A stretch of DNA of 64,000 nucleotides, taken from NCBI RefSeq assembly GCF_014205255.1, contig NZ_JACHNE010000001.1, positions 6,510,001 through 6,574,000 on the forward strand. The letters are read 5' to 3'. Each line of letters opens with the position of its first letter. The stretch's first letter is position 1. A program made the position numbers and the translations under genes. This DNA is from Streptomyces caelestis (GTDB lineage: Bacteria; Actinomycetota; Actinomycetes; Streptomycetales; Streptomycetaceae). This document shows, in pieces, positions 17,031-26,058 of this stretch. Under the pieces are notes generated by a model that worked only from the letters and a program-made list of their open reading frames with translations, made no database searches and had not been told where the DNA came from.

Positions 17031-17999
17031 GTGACTGGCTCGACCCCTCCCTGGAAGCGCCGCTTCTCCAAACGGAAGGCGGACCAAGGGCCGATCGACG
17101 GCCCGAAGCACGGCGCGCGTGACGACGAGCGGGGCTCAACCGGTACGGGGGCGGCCTCGCCCGAACAGGCAGCGGACCGGGATGACCTCCCGGCATCCGT
17201 GGACGTCCCCGCACCCGTCGCCCGGCGGACGGCGGGGACGCTCCGGGAGCGGGCCAGGGACAGTGCCCGCAAGGGCTCGGTCCGGGCCCGGGCCGGGCTT
17301 GCCCATCTCGCCGACCGGATCATCGAACTGGCCCCGCGCGTCCCCGTACGGGACCTGGCGACGCTCCGCAGGCAGTTCCCGGGCCTGGGGCCCGAAGAGC
17401 TCGCGGACAAACTCGTCGCGGGCGCGGCGAAGGCGACGGCGACGGTCGGAGCCGGCATCGGCGCGGCCGCGATGCTTCCCGTGCCGCCCGCGATGCCGAC
17501 GGAGCTGGCCGCCGAGGTCACCGGCGTCGCGGCGATCGAGCTGAAGCTGATCGCCGAGCTCCACGAGGTCTATGGAGTACGACCGCCCGGCAACCTCAAG
17601 CAGCGCAGCACCGCGTACCTCCACTCGTGGTCGGGGGAGCGCGGGATCGACGCGACGAAGCCGTCGACGCTGAGCACGGCGCTGAACAGCCGCATGAAGC
17701 GGGACCTGCGGCAGCGGATCATGAAGCGGATGGTCCGCAGCATGCCGAACCTGGTGCCGTTCATGGTGGGCGCCGCCGTCGGGGCGGCGATGAACCGCAG
17801 CGAGACGAGAAAGCTCGCCGCCCGGATCCGCGAGGATCTGCGCAGGATCCAGGTGCCCTGGGAGGCCCTGGAGCCACTCCCCGTCCTGGAACGTCCGGCG
17901 GACGCCCTGGAGATGGGCGAGATCACCGACGACCCCTTGGGTCGCCATGAGAACGAAAAGCACGACGGCAGACGCGACAAGCGCGACGACGGACACTGA
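17031..17999 (+). CDS. Conserved streptomycete protein, possibly EcsC-like
   Basis: 322 aa from GTG 17031. A basic, disordered N-terminus (PPWKRRFSKRK, to ~70) precedes a core (~90-280) with two hydrophobic glycine/alanine stretches, ATATVGAGIGAAAMLPVPPA and VPFMVGAAVGAAMN. These could be membrane-inserting helices, as in EcsC-family proteins. The C-terminus is highly charged (HENEKHDGRRDKRDDGH). No catalytic motif. Same operon as DUF4193. The family link is tentative. Confidence 0.8.
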   Translation: MTGSTPPWKRRFSKRKADQGPIDGPKHGARDDERGSTGTGAASPEQAADRDDLPASVDVPAPVARRTAGTLRERARDSARKGSVRARAGLAHLADRIIELAPRVPVRDLATLRRQFPGLGPEELADKLVAGAAKATATVGAGIGAAAMLPVPPAMPTELAAEVTGVAAIELKLIAELHEVYGVRPPGNLKQRSTAYLHSWSGERGIDATKPSTLSTALNSRMKRDLRQRIMKRMVRSMPNLVPFMVGAAVGAAMNRSETRKLAARIREDLRRIQVPWEALEPLPVLERPADALEMGEITDDPLGRHENEKHDGRRDKRDDGH

Positions 18000-18093
18000 G
18001 GCGACGCCGAGACGACGGACCCTGGGGGGCCGCGCCCGCACATGCCGCCGGTCCGCCCCCCCCCGCTGCCGGATGACGCCCCGCGCAGGTGTG

Positions 18094-18552
18094 CTACGCC
18101 GGCCTGGCCGACCTCAGTGCCTCCGCCAGGCGCTCCGGCTCGCGCGTGGAGAGGTACAGGTACGGAGTCGGGTCCTCCGGATCCGTGACCTCCACGCGCA
18201 GGGCCGTGGGGATGTAGGCGCGCAGCAGCATGAAGGCGCGCGGGTCGGCCTTGTAGGTGCGCCAGGCACGGGTTTCCTCCCCGTCCAGGACCTCGGCCTC
18301 GCCCAGGGCCGCCACCGGGATCTTCGCCTCGCCCGCGATCAGTGAATCGCCCACCACACGGATGCGGACCGAGCCGTACGAACTCGCGGCGACGGCCGCG
18401 ACCGCGGTGCCCCCGGCCAGGCCGCCGAGCATCGGCAGCGTGCCGAACGGGAGCAGGACCAGGGCCATGGAGACCCCGACGAGGAACGAGATCAGCCACC
18501 AGGACCGGGGAGCGGTCAGGCGTTCTTCGTAAGGGGCGGCGGAGAGCTGCAT
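18094..18552 (-). CDS. DUF3093 family membrane protein
   Basis: 152 aa. Two adjacent hydrophobic helices (~18-38 WWLISFLVGVSMALVLLPFG and ~42-60) near the N-terminus are followed by a cytosolic beta-rich domain with the family-like ends IPVAALGEAEVLDGEETRAW and YLYLSTREPERLAEAL. Function unknown; conserved next to dut in streptomycetes. The ATG at 18552 sits in a HindIII-like palindrome and has only a weak ribosome site. Divergent from the thioesterase gene 58 bp away. Confidence 0.88.
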   Translation of the reverse strand: MQLSAAPYEERLTAPRSWWLISFLVGVSMALVLLPFGTLPMLGGLAGGTAVAAVAASSYGSVRIRVVGDSLIAGEAKIPVAALGEAEVLDGEETRAWRTYKADPRAFMLLRAYIPTALRVEVTDPEDPTPYLYLSTREPERLAEALRSARPA

Positions 18553-18610
18553 GAAGCCAAGCTTGGCACGGTGTCCGGAAGGGGCCGACGCGCGGGTAAG
18601 GTCTCCGGCT

Positions 18611-19195
18611 GTGAGTCGTACTTCCACTGCTCTCCAGCCTCCGGCCGACGCCGTGCGACCGGTGCGGCATCCGGACGCCCCGGCGCCCGGTGAGCTGCTC
18701 GGCACGCACTACGGCCAGTGTTTCGGCTGCGGCGGCGACCAGCCGCACGGGCTGCACCTGGGGGCACGGGCCGGCGAGGGTGTGTCACTCACCGCCGAGT
18801 TCACCGTGCAGCCCGCGCACCAGGGCGCCCCGGGCCTCGCCCACGGCGGTGTGCTCACCTCCGCCCTCGACGAGACCCTCGGTTCGCTGAACTGGCTGCT
18901 GCGCACCATCGCCGTGACCGGGCGGCTGGAGACCGACTTCGTACGGCCCGTGCCCGTCGGCACCACGCTGTACCTGGAGGCGGAGGTGACGGCGGTGGCC
19001 GGGCGGAAGATCTACTCGACCGCCACCGGACGCGTCGGCGGCCCCGACGGGCCCGTCGGGGTCCGTGCCGACGCGCTCTTCATCGAGGTGAAGGTCGACC
19101 ACTTCGTCGACCACGGCCGCCAGGAGGAGATCCAGGCGGCCATGAACGACCCGGACCAGATCCGGCGTGCCCGCGCCTTCGAGGTGAACCCGTGA
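18611..19195 (+). CDS. PaaI-type hotdog-fold thioesterase
   Basis: 194 aa from GTG 18611 (TAAGG upstream). The hotdog core contains HYGQCFGCGGDQPHGLHL (a Cys-rich substrate-entry motif common in actinobacterial members), HQGAPGLAHGGVLTSALDET with the HGG catalytic loop and downstream Glu/Asp, and ETDFVRPVPVGTTLYLEAEV. It likely hydrolyses an acyl-CoA or acyl-carrier thioester. The stop overlaps the first possible dut start (GTGA), so it is probably in one transcript with dut and DUF3710. Confidence 0.88.
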   Translation: MSRTSTALQPPADAVRPVRHPDAPAPGELLGTHYGQCFGCGGDQPHGLHLGARAGEGVSLTAEFTVQPAHQGAPGLAHGGVLTSALDETLGSLNWLLRTIAVTGRLETDFVRPVPVGTTLYLEAEVTAVAGRKIYSTATGRVGGPDGPVGVRADALFIEVKVDHFVDHGRQEEIQAAMNDPDQIRRARAFEVNP

Positions 19196-19218
19196 GCACG
19201 GAAAGCCTCTTGAGCCCC

Positions 19219-19298
19219 ATGACCCCCGCAACACCCGCTTCTCTCATGACCCCCACGAGCCCCCTCAGTCCGGAAGGACCCATGACTCCTACGAGCCC
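19219..19298 (+). repeat. Short tandem-like repeat over the dut start region
   Basis: The unit ATGACyCCyrC-rAGCCC recurs imperfectly at ~19219, 19246 and 19282; two copies read ATGACCCCCACGAGCCC and ATGACTCCTACGAGCCC. Each copy carries an in-frame ATG. The encoded extension would read MTPATPAS..., MTPTSPLS..., MTPTSPVS.... Confidence 0.6.
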
Positions 19299-19851
19299 GG
19301 TGAGCCGTCAGCCCGTGGACGTGCTGATCCGGCGCGTCGATCCGGACGTACCGCTTCCGTCGTATGCGCACCCCGGGGACGCGGGAGCCGATCTGCGCAC
19401 CACCGAGGCGTGCCAACTGGCGCCGGGCGAGCGGGTGGTGCTGCCCACGGGAGTGTCTGTGGCGCTGCCGGAGGGGTACGCGGCCTTCGTGCACCCTCGG
19501 TCCGGCCTGGCCGCCCGTTGCGGCGTCGCCCTGGTGAATGCCCCGGGGACGGTTGATGCCGGGTACCGTGGGGAGATCAAGGTGATCGTGGTGAATCTCG
19601 ACCCGCGCGAGGGCGTGCGGTTCGAGCGCTTCGACCGGATTGCCCAACTGGTCGTCCAGCAGGTCGAGAGGGTCCGCTTCCAGGAGGTGGCGGAGCTTCC
19701 CGGCTCCGCGCGGGCCGAGGGGGGCTTCGGGTCCACCGGAGGGCACGCCGCGGTGGACGGGACGAGCGGCACAAGCGGTCAGGCCGCCCTGGGCGGTCAG
19801 GCGGGTGGGAATCGATACGCTTCGGTCGTATCCGACCGGGAAGGACAGTGA
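19282..19851 (+). CDS. dut: dUTP diphosphatase
   Basis: 189 aa from the ATG at 19282, chosen because GGAAGGA lies just upstream and the length fits the family; the frame is open to a GTG at 19192 that overlaps the thioesterase stop. All five trimeric dUTPase motifs are present: 1 PGDAGADL, 2 HPRSGLAARCG, 3 NAPGTVDAGYRGEIKVI, 4 RFDRIAQLVVQ, 5 ARAEGGFGSTG. It hydrolyses dUTP to dUMP, keeping uracil out of DNA. Beyond motif 5 is a Gly/Ala/Ser-rich tail. The DUF3710 gene starts 1 bp after the stop. Confidence 0.93.
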   Translation: MTPTSPVSRQPVDVLIRRVDPDVPLPSYAHPGDAGADLRTTEACQLAPGERVVLPTGVSVALPEGYAAFVHPRSGLAARCGVALVNAPGTVDAGYRGEIKVIVVNLDPREGVRFERFDRIAQLVVQQVERVRFQEVAELPGSARAEGGFGSTGGHAAVDGTSGTSGQAALGGQAGGNRYASVVSDREGQ

Positions 19852-19852
19852 C

Positions 19853-20608
19853 GTGTTCGGACGTCGCAAGAAGAGGGATGCCGCCGAGGACGCGGCCGGC
19901 GAGGCCGAGCAGGTCGTCGACGGTGTCGACAGTGAGGCGGGCGGCGAGGGCGAGCGCCTGAGGCTCGAGCCGGCGCCGCGGCCCGACGGGCCCTGGGACA
20001 GCTCCGAGGTCCGCGACCCGGGCGAGGGCCGGGTCGACCTGGGCGGTCTGTTCGTGCCGGGCGTCGACGGCATGGAGCTGCGCGTCGAGGTCGCGGGTGA
20101 CGCGATCGTCGCGGCGACGGTCGTGCTGCGGGACAGCGCCATCCAGTTGCAGGCCTTCGCCGCGCCCAAGCGTGAGGGCATCTGGGGCGAGGTGCGCGAG
20201 GAGATCGGCTCGGGCATCACCCAGCAGGGCGGCATCGTCGACGAGGTCGAGGGGCCGCTGGGCTGGGAGCTGCGGGCCCAGGTGCCGGTGCAGCTGCCGG
20301 ACGGCACCGGCGGCTTCCAGGTCGTGCGGTTCGTCGGTGTGGACGGCCCCCGCTGGTTCCTGCGCGGGGTCATCTCGGGCCAGGGCGCGGTGCAGCCGCA
20401 GGCCGCCGGACTGCTCGAGCAGATCTTCCGGGACACGGTCGTGGTCCGCGGCGAGGGCCCGATGGCGCCCCGCGACCCGATCGTCCTGAAGCTGCCCAAC
20501 GACGCCCAGATGGTCCCCGAGAGCGTCCAGCAGGAAGAGGAGGGTTCCCGTTTCGCCGGCGGAATGGGCCAGCTCCAGCGCGGACCGGAGATCACCGAGG
20601 TCCGCTGA
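19853..20608 (+). CDS. DUF3710 family protein
   Basis: 251 aa from GTG 19853 with GGAAGGA upstream inside the end of dut. A basic N-terminus (MFGRRKKRD), an acidic linker (~8-60), then the compact DUF3710 domain (~45-225) with RVDLGGLFVPGVDGMELRVE and FVGVDGPRWFLRGVISGQGA. Function unknown; almost always beside dut in Actinobacteria. Followed by a good terminator hairpin, so the thioesterase-dut-DUF3710 unit ends here. Confidence 0.9.
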   Translation: MFGRRKKRDAAEDAAGEAEQVVDGVDSEAGGEGERLRLEPAPRPDGPWDSSEVRDPGEGRVDLGGLFVPGVDGMELRVEVAGDAIVAATVVLRDSAIQLQAFAAPKREGIWGEVREEIGSGITQQGGIVDEVEGPLGWELRAQVPVQLPDGTGGFQVVRFVGVDGPRWFLRGVISGQGAVQPQAAGLLEQIFRDTVVVRGEGPMAPRDPIVLKLPNDAQMVPESVQQEEEGSRFAGGMGQLQRGPEITEVR

Positions 20609-20624
20609 TCGTCGTAGAGACACC

Positions 20625-20654
20625 AGGGCCGCACTCCCCAGAGGGTGCGGCCCT
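20625..20654 (+). terminator. Hairpin terminator after DUF3710 gene
   Basis: AGGGCCGCAC (20625-20634) pairs with GTGCGGCCCT (20645-20654), loop 10 nt, followed by TTTCTCG. Confidence 0.75.
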
Positions 20655-20799
20655 TTCTCGTGCCGGGGACCCGCCGAACGGCCGGGCGCGTCAGAGTTCC
20701 GTCAAAGACGTCCCACTGCCGTGCCCGGCACCCATATGTCGTGATTGACGGCCGTAAGGTCGACGCTGCGCAGTCGGCAGACCGGAAGACAATGAGACC

Positions 20800-23355
20800 A
20801 TGGGACGCGGCAAGCTTCGGATCTACCTCGGTGCGGCACCGGGCGTCGGCAAGACGTACGCGATGCTGTCCGAGGCGCACCGTCGCGTCGAGCGGGGCAC
20901 GGACTGCGTGGTGGCCTTCGTCGAGCACCACGACCGCCCCCGCACCGAGGTGATGCTGCACGGCCTGGAGACGGTGCCGCGCAGACGGCTGGAGTACCGC
21001 GGCGGCGTCTTCCCCGAGATGGACCTCGACGCCGTCCACGCCCGCCGCCCCCAGGTCGCCCTGGTCGACGAACTCGCCCACACCAACATCCCCGGCTCGC
21101 GCAACGCCAAGCGCTGGCAGGACGTGGAGGAACTACTGGCGGCCGGTGTCGACGTGATCTCGACCGTCGACATCCAGCACCTGGAGTCACTGGGCGACGT
21201 CGTCGAGTCGATCACCGGGGTGCGGCAGCAGGAGACCGTGCCGGACGAGGTGGTGCGACGGGCCGACCAGGTCGAGCTGGTCGACATGTCGCCCGAGGCG
21301 CTGCGGCGGCGGATGGCGCACGGCAACATCTACCCACCCGACAAGGTCGACGCGGCCCTGTCGAACCACTTCCGCCCCGGCAACCTGACCGCCCTGCGCG
21401 AGCTGGCGCTGCTCTGGGTGGCCGACCGGGTCGACGCCTACCTCACCCAGTACCGCACCGACCACCGGGTGTCGAGGATCTGGGGCTCGCGCGAGCGGAT
21501 CGTGGTCGGCCTGACCGGCGGCCCGGAGGGCCGGACGCTGGTCCGCCGGGCCGCGCGGCTGGCCGAGAAGGGCGCCGGCGGCGAGGTGCTGGCCGTCTAC
21601 ATAGCCCGCAGCGACGGGCTGACCTCGGCCTCGCCCAAGGAACTGGCGGTGCAGCGGACCCTCATCGAGGACCTCGGCGGAACGTTCCATCACGTGGTCG
21701 GCGACGACATACCGGCCGCGCTGCTCGCCTTCGCCCGCGGTGTGAACGCCACCCAGATCGTGCTGGGCTCCTCGCGCCGCAGGACCTGGCAGTACGTCTT
21801 CGGGCCCGGCGTCGGCGCGACCGTCGCCCGGGAGTCCGGGTCCGACCTCGACGTGCACATCGTCACCCACGACGAGGTCGCCAAGGGCCGCGGACTGCCG
21901 GTGGCCCGGGGCGCGCGCCTCGGGCGGTCCCGGCGGGTGTGGGGCTGGCTGGTCGGGGTCGCCGGCCCGCCGGTCCTCGCGGCGCTGCTCAACGCCGTCG
22001 ACCTCGGCCTCGCCAACGACATGCTGCTGTTCCTGGCGCTGACCGTGGCGGCGGCCCTGCTCGGCGGGCTGTTCCCGGCGCTGGCCTCGGCGGCGGTGGG
22101 CTCCCTGCTGCTGAACTACTTCTACTCGCCGCCCCTGCACCGGTGGACCATCGCCGACCCGAAGAACATCGTCGCCCTCGTGATCTTCGTCGCCGTCGGT
22201 GCCGCGGTGGCCTCCGTGGTCGACCTCGCCGCCCGCCGCACCCACCAGGCCGCCCGGCTGCGGGCCGAGTCCGAGATCCTCTCCTTCCTCGCGGGCAACG
22301 TGCTGCGCGGCGAGACCGGCCTGGAGGACCTGCTGGAACGGGTCCGGGAGACCTTCGGCATGGAGTCGGCGGCCCTGCTGGAGAGGGCGAGCGACGTCGA
22401 GCCGTGGACCTGCGCCGGCCGCGTCGGGCAGGGACGTCCCGTCGAGCGGCCCGACCAGGCGGACGTGGACATGCCGGTCGGGGACCACATGGCGCTCGCG
22501 CTGACCGGCCGCGTCCTGCCCGCCGAGGACCGCCGCGTGCTGGCCGCCTTCGCCGCCCAGGCCGCCGTCGTGCTGGACCGCCGCCGGCTCCAGGAGGAGG
22601 CCGACCGGGCCCGCACGCTCGCCGAGGGCAACCGCATCCGTACGGCGCTGCTCGCCGCCGTCAGCCACGACCTGCGCACCCCGCTCGCCGGGATCAAGGC
22701 GGCGGTGACCTCCCTGCGCTCCGAGGACGTCGAGTGGTCCGAGGAGGATCGGGCGGAGCTGCTGGAGGGCATCGAGGAGGGCGCCGACCGCCTCGACCAT
22801 CTCGTCGGCAACCTGCTCGACATGTCCCGGCTCCAGACCGGCACGGTCATCCCGCTGATCCGCGAGATCGACCTCGACGAGGTGGTGCCGACGGCGCTCG
22901 GCGGCGTACCCGAGGGCAGCGTCGACCTCGACGTCCCGGAGACCCTGCCCATGGTCGGCGTCGACCCCGGACTGCTGGAGCGGGCCATGGCCAACCTCGT
23001 CGAGAACGCCGTCAGGTACAGTCCGTCCGGCACGCCCGTGCTGGTGGCAGCCAGCGCGCTCGCCGACCGGGTCGAGGTGCGGGTGGTCGACCGGGGGCCG
23101 GGCGTCCCCGACGAGGCCAAGGACCGCATCTTCGAGCCCTTCCAGCGCTACGGCGACGCCCCGCGCGGCGCCGGCGTGGGACTGGGGCTCGCGGTGGCGC
23201 GCGGCTTCGCCGAGGCCATGGGCGGCACGCTCGCCGCCGAGGACACCCCGGGCGGCGGGCTCACCATGGTCCTCACCCTTCGCGCGGCGGGACCGCGTCC
23301 GGAGCATCTCCCCGTGGCGGAACACGCAGCCGAACCGGAAAGGCGGGCCTCATGA
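20800..23355 (+). CDS. kdpD: KdpD potassium/osmotic sensor histidine kinase
   Basis: 851 aa. In order: N-terminal KdpD domain with Walker A GAAPGVGKTYAML (residues ~11-23), DELAHTN and the STVDIQHLESL block; a USP-like domain (~230-360); four closely spaced TM helices (DUF4118, ~385-480); a GAF-like region; HisKA with His623 in AVSHDLRTPLAG; HATPase_c with NLVENAVRYS and GVGLGLAVARG. It senses K+ limitation or ionic stress and phosphorylates KdpE. ATG 20800 is preceded by GGAAG. Its stop overlaps kdpE (ATGA). No kdpFABC pump genes lie in the window. Confidence 0.95.
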   Translation: MGRGKLRIYLGAAPGVGKTYAMLSEAHRRVERGTDCVVAFVEHHDRPRTEVMLHGLETVPRRRLEYRGGVFPEMDLDAVHARRPQVALVDELAHTNIPGSRNAKRWQDVEELLAAGVDVISTVDIQHLESLGDVVESITGVRQQETVPDEVVRRADQVELVDMSPEALRRRMAHGNIYPPDKVDAALSNHFRPGNLTALRELALLWVADRVDAYLTQYRTDHRVSRIWGSRERIVVGLTGGPEGRTLVRRAARLAEKGAGGEVLAVYIARSDGLTSASPKELAVQRTLIEDLGGTFHHVVGDDIPAALLAFARGVNATQIVLGSSRRRTWQYVFGPGVGATVARESGSDLDVHIVTHDEVAKGRGLPVARGARLGRSRRVWGWLVGVAGPPVLAALLNAVDLGLANDMLLFLALTVAAALLGGLFPALASAAVGSLLLNYFYSPPLHRWTIADPKNIVALVIFVAVGAAVASVVDLAARRTHQAARLRAESEILSFLAGNVLRGETGLEDLLERVRETFGMESAALLERASDVEPWTCAGRVGQGRPVERPDQADVDMPVGDHMALALTGRVLPAEDRRVLAAFAAQAAVVLDRRRLQEEADRARTLAEGNRIRTALLAAVSHDLRTPLAGIKAAVTSLRSEDVEWSEEDRAELLEGIEEGADRLDHLVGNLLDMSRLQTGTVIPLIREIDLDEVVPTALGGVPEGSVDLDVPETLPMVGVDPGLLERAMANLVENAVRYSPSGTPVLVAASALADRVEVRVVDRGPGVPDEAKDRIFEPFQRYGDAPRGAGVGLGLAVARGFAEAMGGTLAAEDTPGGGLTMVLTLRAAGPRPEHLPVAEHAAEPERRAS

Positions 23356-24035
23356 CCCGGGTGCTGGTGGTCGACGACGAGCCGCAGATCGTGCGCGCCC
23401 TCGTGATCAACCTCAGGGCACGCACGTACGAGGTCGACGCCGCCCACGACGGTGCCACCGCCCTCCAGCTCGCCGCCGCCCGCCACCCGGACGTGGTCGT
23501 CCTCGACCTCGGCCTGCCCGACATGGACGGCGTCGAGGTGATCAGGGGCCTGCGCGGCTGGACCCGGGTGCCGATCCTGGTGCTGTCCGCCCGGCACTCC
23601 TCCGACGAGAAGGTCGAGGCGCTGGACGCGGGCGCCGACGACTACGTCACCAAGCCCTTCGGCATGGACGAACTGCTGGCCCGGCTGCGGGCCGCCGTGC
23701 GCCGGGCCGAGCCGCCCGGGGGCGGTGAGGGCGACGTGATCGTGGAGACCGGCGAGTTCACCGTCGACCTGGCCGCGAAGAAGGTCGACCGCGCCGGGAA
23801 GGACGTACGGCTGACCCCCACGGAGTGGCACCTGCTGGAGGTCCTCGTCCGCAACAGCGGCCGCCTGGTCGGGCAGAAGCAGCTGCTCCAGGAGGTGTGG
23901 GGGCCGTCGTACGGGACGGAGACCAACTATCTGCGCGTGTACATGGCGCAGCTGCGGCGGAAGCTGGAGGCGGATCCCTCCCATCCGAAGCACTTCATCA
24001 CGGAGCCGGGGATGGGCTACCGGTTCGAGACGTAA
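23352..24035 (+). CDS. kdpE: KdpE response regulator (OmpR family)
   Basis: 227 aa. Receiver with DDE near the N-terminus, phospho-acceptor Asp52 in VVVLDLGLPD, and YVTKPFGMDELLAR. The winged helix (~125-227) has LTPTEWHLLEVLVRNSGRLV and ends GMGYRFET, as in KdpE. The start codon overlaps the kdpD stop. Its targets are normally the kdpFABC operon, which must be elsewhere on the chromosome. Confidence 0.94.
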   Translation: MTRVLVVDDEPQIVRALVINLRARTYEVDAAHDGATALQLAAARHPDVVVLDLGLPDMDGVEVIRGLRGWTRVPILVLSARHSSDEKVEALDAGADDYVTKPFGMDELLARLRAAVRRAEPPGGGEGDVIVETGEFTVDLAAKKVDRAGKDVRLTPTEWHLLEVLVRNSGRLVGQKQLLQEVWGPSYGTETNYLRVYMAQLRRKLEADPSHPKHFITEPGMGYRFET

Positions 24036-24087
24036 GGTCCTCGCCCGGGGCTTCGTCGCTGTCAGCAGGCCCCGGTAGGCTCTAGAC

Positions 24088-24486
24088 ATGAGTGCTGTTC
24101 CTCGTTCGCACAAGCCGGCGGGCCGGTTCCGGCGTATGCTCGACCGGCTCTCCTCGTCGCAGGAGGACCTGGAGTCCGAGGAACTGCGCGAGGACACCGA
24201 GACCGCGGGCTGTATCCGGATCGGAGACTGTCAGGACCGGCAGATAGCGACGGTTACTGGTACCTTGCGCACGGTCACCCTGCGACCGCGCGCCGGAGTC
24301 CCGGCCCTGGAGGCCGAGCTGTTCGACGGCTCAGCGGCGCTGGACGTGGTGTGGCTCGGCAGGCGCTCCATCGTCGGCATAGAGCCGGGGCGCAAGCTGA
24401 TCGCATCGGGCCGGATCTCGATGAGCCGGGGCCGCCGCGTGCTGTTCAATCCCAAGTACGAACTGAGACCCCTCGGACGGGAGTAG
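24088..24486 (+). CDS. OB-fold nucleic-acid-binding domain protein
   Basis: 132 aa. A basic/acidic N-terminus (to ~45) is followed by an OB-fold (~50-128): RQIATVTGTLRTVTLRPRAG, then ELFDGSAALDVVWLGRRSI and SGRISMSRGRRVLFNPKYEL. This resembles the tRNA-anticodon/RecG-type OB domain used for single-stranded nucleic acid. Function unknown. It is conserved between kdpE and DUF3159; three bases separate its stop from the next start. Confidence 0.88.
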   Translation: MSAVPRSHKPAGRFRRMLDRLSSSQEDLESEELREDTETAGCIRIGDCQDRQIATVTGTLRTVTLRPRAGVPALEAELFDGSAALDVVWLGRRSIVGIEPGRKLIASGRISMSRGRRVLFNPKYELRPLGRE

Positions 24487-24489
24487 CCG

Positions 24490-25218
24490 GTGACGTCGCT
24501 CGACAAGCCGACCGAAGAGACATCTGCGGACGACGCCCGGGCGGTGACCGAGGCCGCCCTGTTCGAAGCGTTCGGCGGCGTGCGGGGCATGGTCGAGACG
24601 GTGCTGCCCGGCCTGCTGTTCGTCACCATCTACACGATCAACAAGGACCTGCACCTGTCGGCGATCGCGGCGCTGGCCGTGTCGGTGGTGCTGGTGGTGG
24701 TCCGGCTGGTGATGAAGGACACCGTCAAGCACGCCTTCAGCGGTGTCTTCGGCGTGGCCTTCGGTGTCGTCTTCGCGATGATGACCGGCAACGCCAAGGA
24801 CTTCTACCTGCCCGGCATGCTCTACACGCTGGGCCTGGGGCTCGCGTACATCATCACCACCCTGTGCGGTGTCCCGCTGATCGGGCTGATCCTCGGCCCG
24901 GTCTTCAAGGAGAACCTCTCCTGGCGCACGCGGAACCCCGGCCGCAAGAAGGCCTACGCGAAGGCCAGTTACGCGTGGGGTGCGATCCTGCTCGCCAAGT
25001 GCGCGATCCTCTTCCCGCTGTACTGGTGGGCCGACACGACACAGCTTGGCTGGGTCCTGGTCGCCCTGAAGATCCCGCCGTTCCTGCTCGCCGTATGGCT
25101 GACGTGGGTCTTCCTGGCGAAGGCGCCCGCGCCGATCGACGTGTTCGCGGAGATGGAGGCGGAGGAGAAGGCCGCGGAGGAGAGGGAACGGGGAGCTGCT
25201 ACTCGGTCCGCCGAGTAG
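24490..25218 (+). CDS. DUF3159 family membrane protein
   Basis: 242 aa from GTG 24490. About six TM segments: VETVLPGLLFVTIYTINKDL, AIAALAVSVVLVVVRLVM, FSGVFGVAFGVVFAMMTG, LYTLGLGLAYIITTLCGVPL, AILLAKCAILFPLYWWA, and KIPPFLLAVWLTWVFLA. A basic loop WRTRNPGRKKAYAKAS lies before TM5. The C-terminus is acidic. The family is actinobacterial and uncharacterised; the fold suggests an intracellular-septation-protein-A-like membrane protein, by appearance only. Co-transcribed with the OB-fold gene and ended by two hairpins. Confidence 0.88.
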   Translation: MTSLDKPTEETSADDARAVTEAALFEAFGGVRGMVETVLPGLLFVTIYTINKDLHLSAIAALAVSVVLVVVRLVMKDTVKHAFSGVFGVAFGVVFAMMTGNAKDFYLPGMLYTLGLGLAYIITTLCGVPLIGLILGPVFKENLSWRTRNPGRKKAYAKASYAWGAILLAKCAILFPLYWWADTTQLGWVLVALKIPPFLLAVWLTWVFLAKAPAPIDVFAEMEAEEKAAEERERGAATRSAE

Positions 25219-25242
25219 TGACCGGCGTTTGTGCCGGACTTA

Positions 25243-25261
25243 CTGGGGGCTCCGCCCCCAG
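25243..25261. terminator. Hairpin after DUF3159 gene
   Basis: CTGGGGGC (25243-25250), loop TCC, GCCCCCAG (25254-25261); a common streptomycete terminator-like GGGGGCTCCGCCCCC element. Confidence 0.55.
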
Positions 25262-25320
25262 ACCCCCAGGGCCTATGCCCACCCGCCGCCCGACGCGGTC
25301 GGCCGAGAGGTGAAGCAAGC

Positions 25321-25356
25321 GGAAGGGGCGTCCCGGAGATCCGGGACGCCCCTTCC
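25321..25356. terminator. Long perfect hairpin, bidirectional terminator
   Basis: A 17-bp perfect inverted repeat (25321-25337 and 25340-25356) separated by two bases, between the convergent DUF3159 and RCK genes. Confidence 0.8.
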
Positions 25357-25380
25357 TGCTTGTTCCCCGCAGGGACCCGC

Positions 25381-26058
25381 TCAGCTCGCCGCGCTGTCCC
25401 GGCGTACCGACAGCAGGTCCTCCAGCTGCTCCTCACGGGCCTGTGCGGCCACGAAGAGGAGTTCGTCGCCCGCCTCCAGGGAGTCCTCCCGGGAGGGCGT
25501 CAGGACGCGGGTGCCGCGGATGATCGTGACCAGGGACGTGTCCTCGGGCCACTCGACGTCCCCGACCTGCGTGCCGGCCAGGGCCGACTCCTCCGGCAGG
25601 GTCAGTTCGACCAGGTTGGCGTCGCCGTGGCTGAAGCGGAGCAGGCGGACCAGATCGCCCACGCTCACCGCCTCCTCGACCAGGGCCGACATCAGACGCG
25701 GGGTGGAGACGGCGACGTCCACGCCCCAGGACTCGTTGAACAGCCACTCGTTCTTCGGGTTGTTCACCCGGGCGACGACGCGCGGAACGCCGTACTCCGT
25801 CTTGGCCAGCAAGGACACGACCAGGTTCACCTTGTCGTCGCCGGTCGCGGCGATGACGACGTTGCAGCGCTGGAGCGCCGCCTCGTCCAGGGACGTGATC
25901 TCGCAGGCGTCGGCCAGCAGCCACTCGGCCTGCGGGACGCGTTCGACCGAGATGGCGGTCGGCGCCTTGTCGATGAGCAAGATCTCGTGGCCGTTCTCCA
26001 GCAGTTCGCCCGCGATCGAGCGGCCGACGGCGCCGGCTCCGGCAATGGCGACCCTCAT
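25381..26058 (-). CDS. trkA: RCK (TrkA-type) potassium-uptake regulatory protein, second copy
   Basis: 225 aa. A TrkA-N Rossmann domain starts MRVAIAGAGAVGRSIAGELL with the acidic residue after strand 2 in LLIDK, as in NAD(H)-binding RCKs; CNVVIAATGDDKVNL follows. The TrkA-C domain (~140-215) includes DANLVELTLPEESALAGTQV. Such proteins gate K+ transporters in response to nucleotides (NADH, ATP, sometimes c-di-AMP through TrkA-C). The start overlaps the stop of the preceding RCK gene by one base. No TrkH/KtrB membrane subunit is adjacent; the KimA-like permease downstream is the nearest K+ transporter candidate. Confidence 0.9.
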   Translation of the reverse strand: MRVAIAGAGAVGRSIAGELLENGHEILLIDKAPTAISVERVPQAEWLLADACEITSLDEAALQRCNVVIAATGDDKVNLVVSLLAKTEYGVPRVVARVNNPKNEWLFNESWGVDVAVSTPRLMSALVEEAVSVGDLVRLLRFSHGDANLVELTLPEESALAGTQVGDVEWPEDTSLVTIIRGTRVLTPSREDSLEAGDELLFVAAQAREEQLEDLLSVRRDSAAS

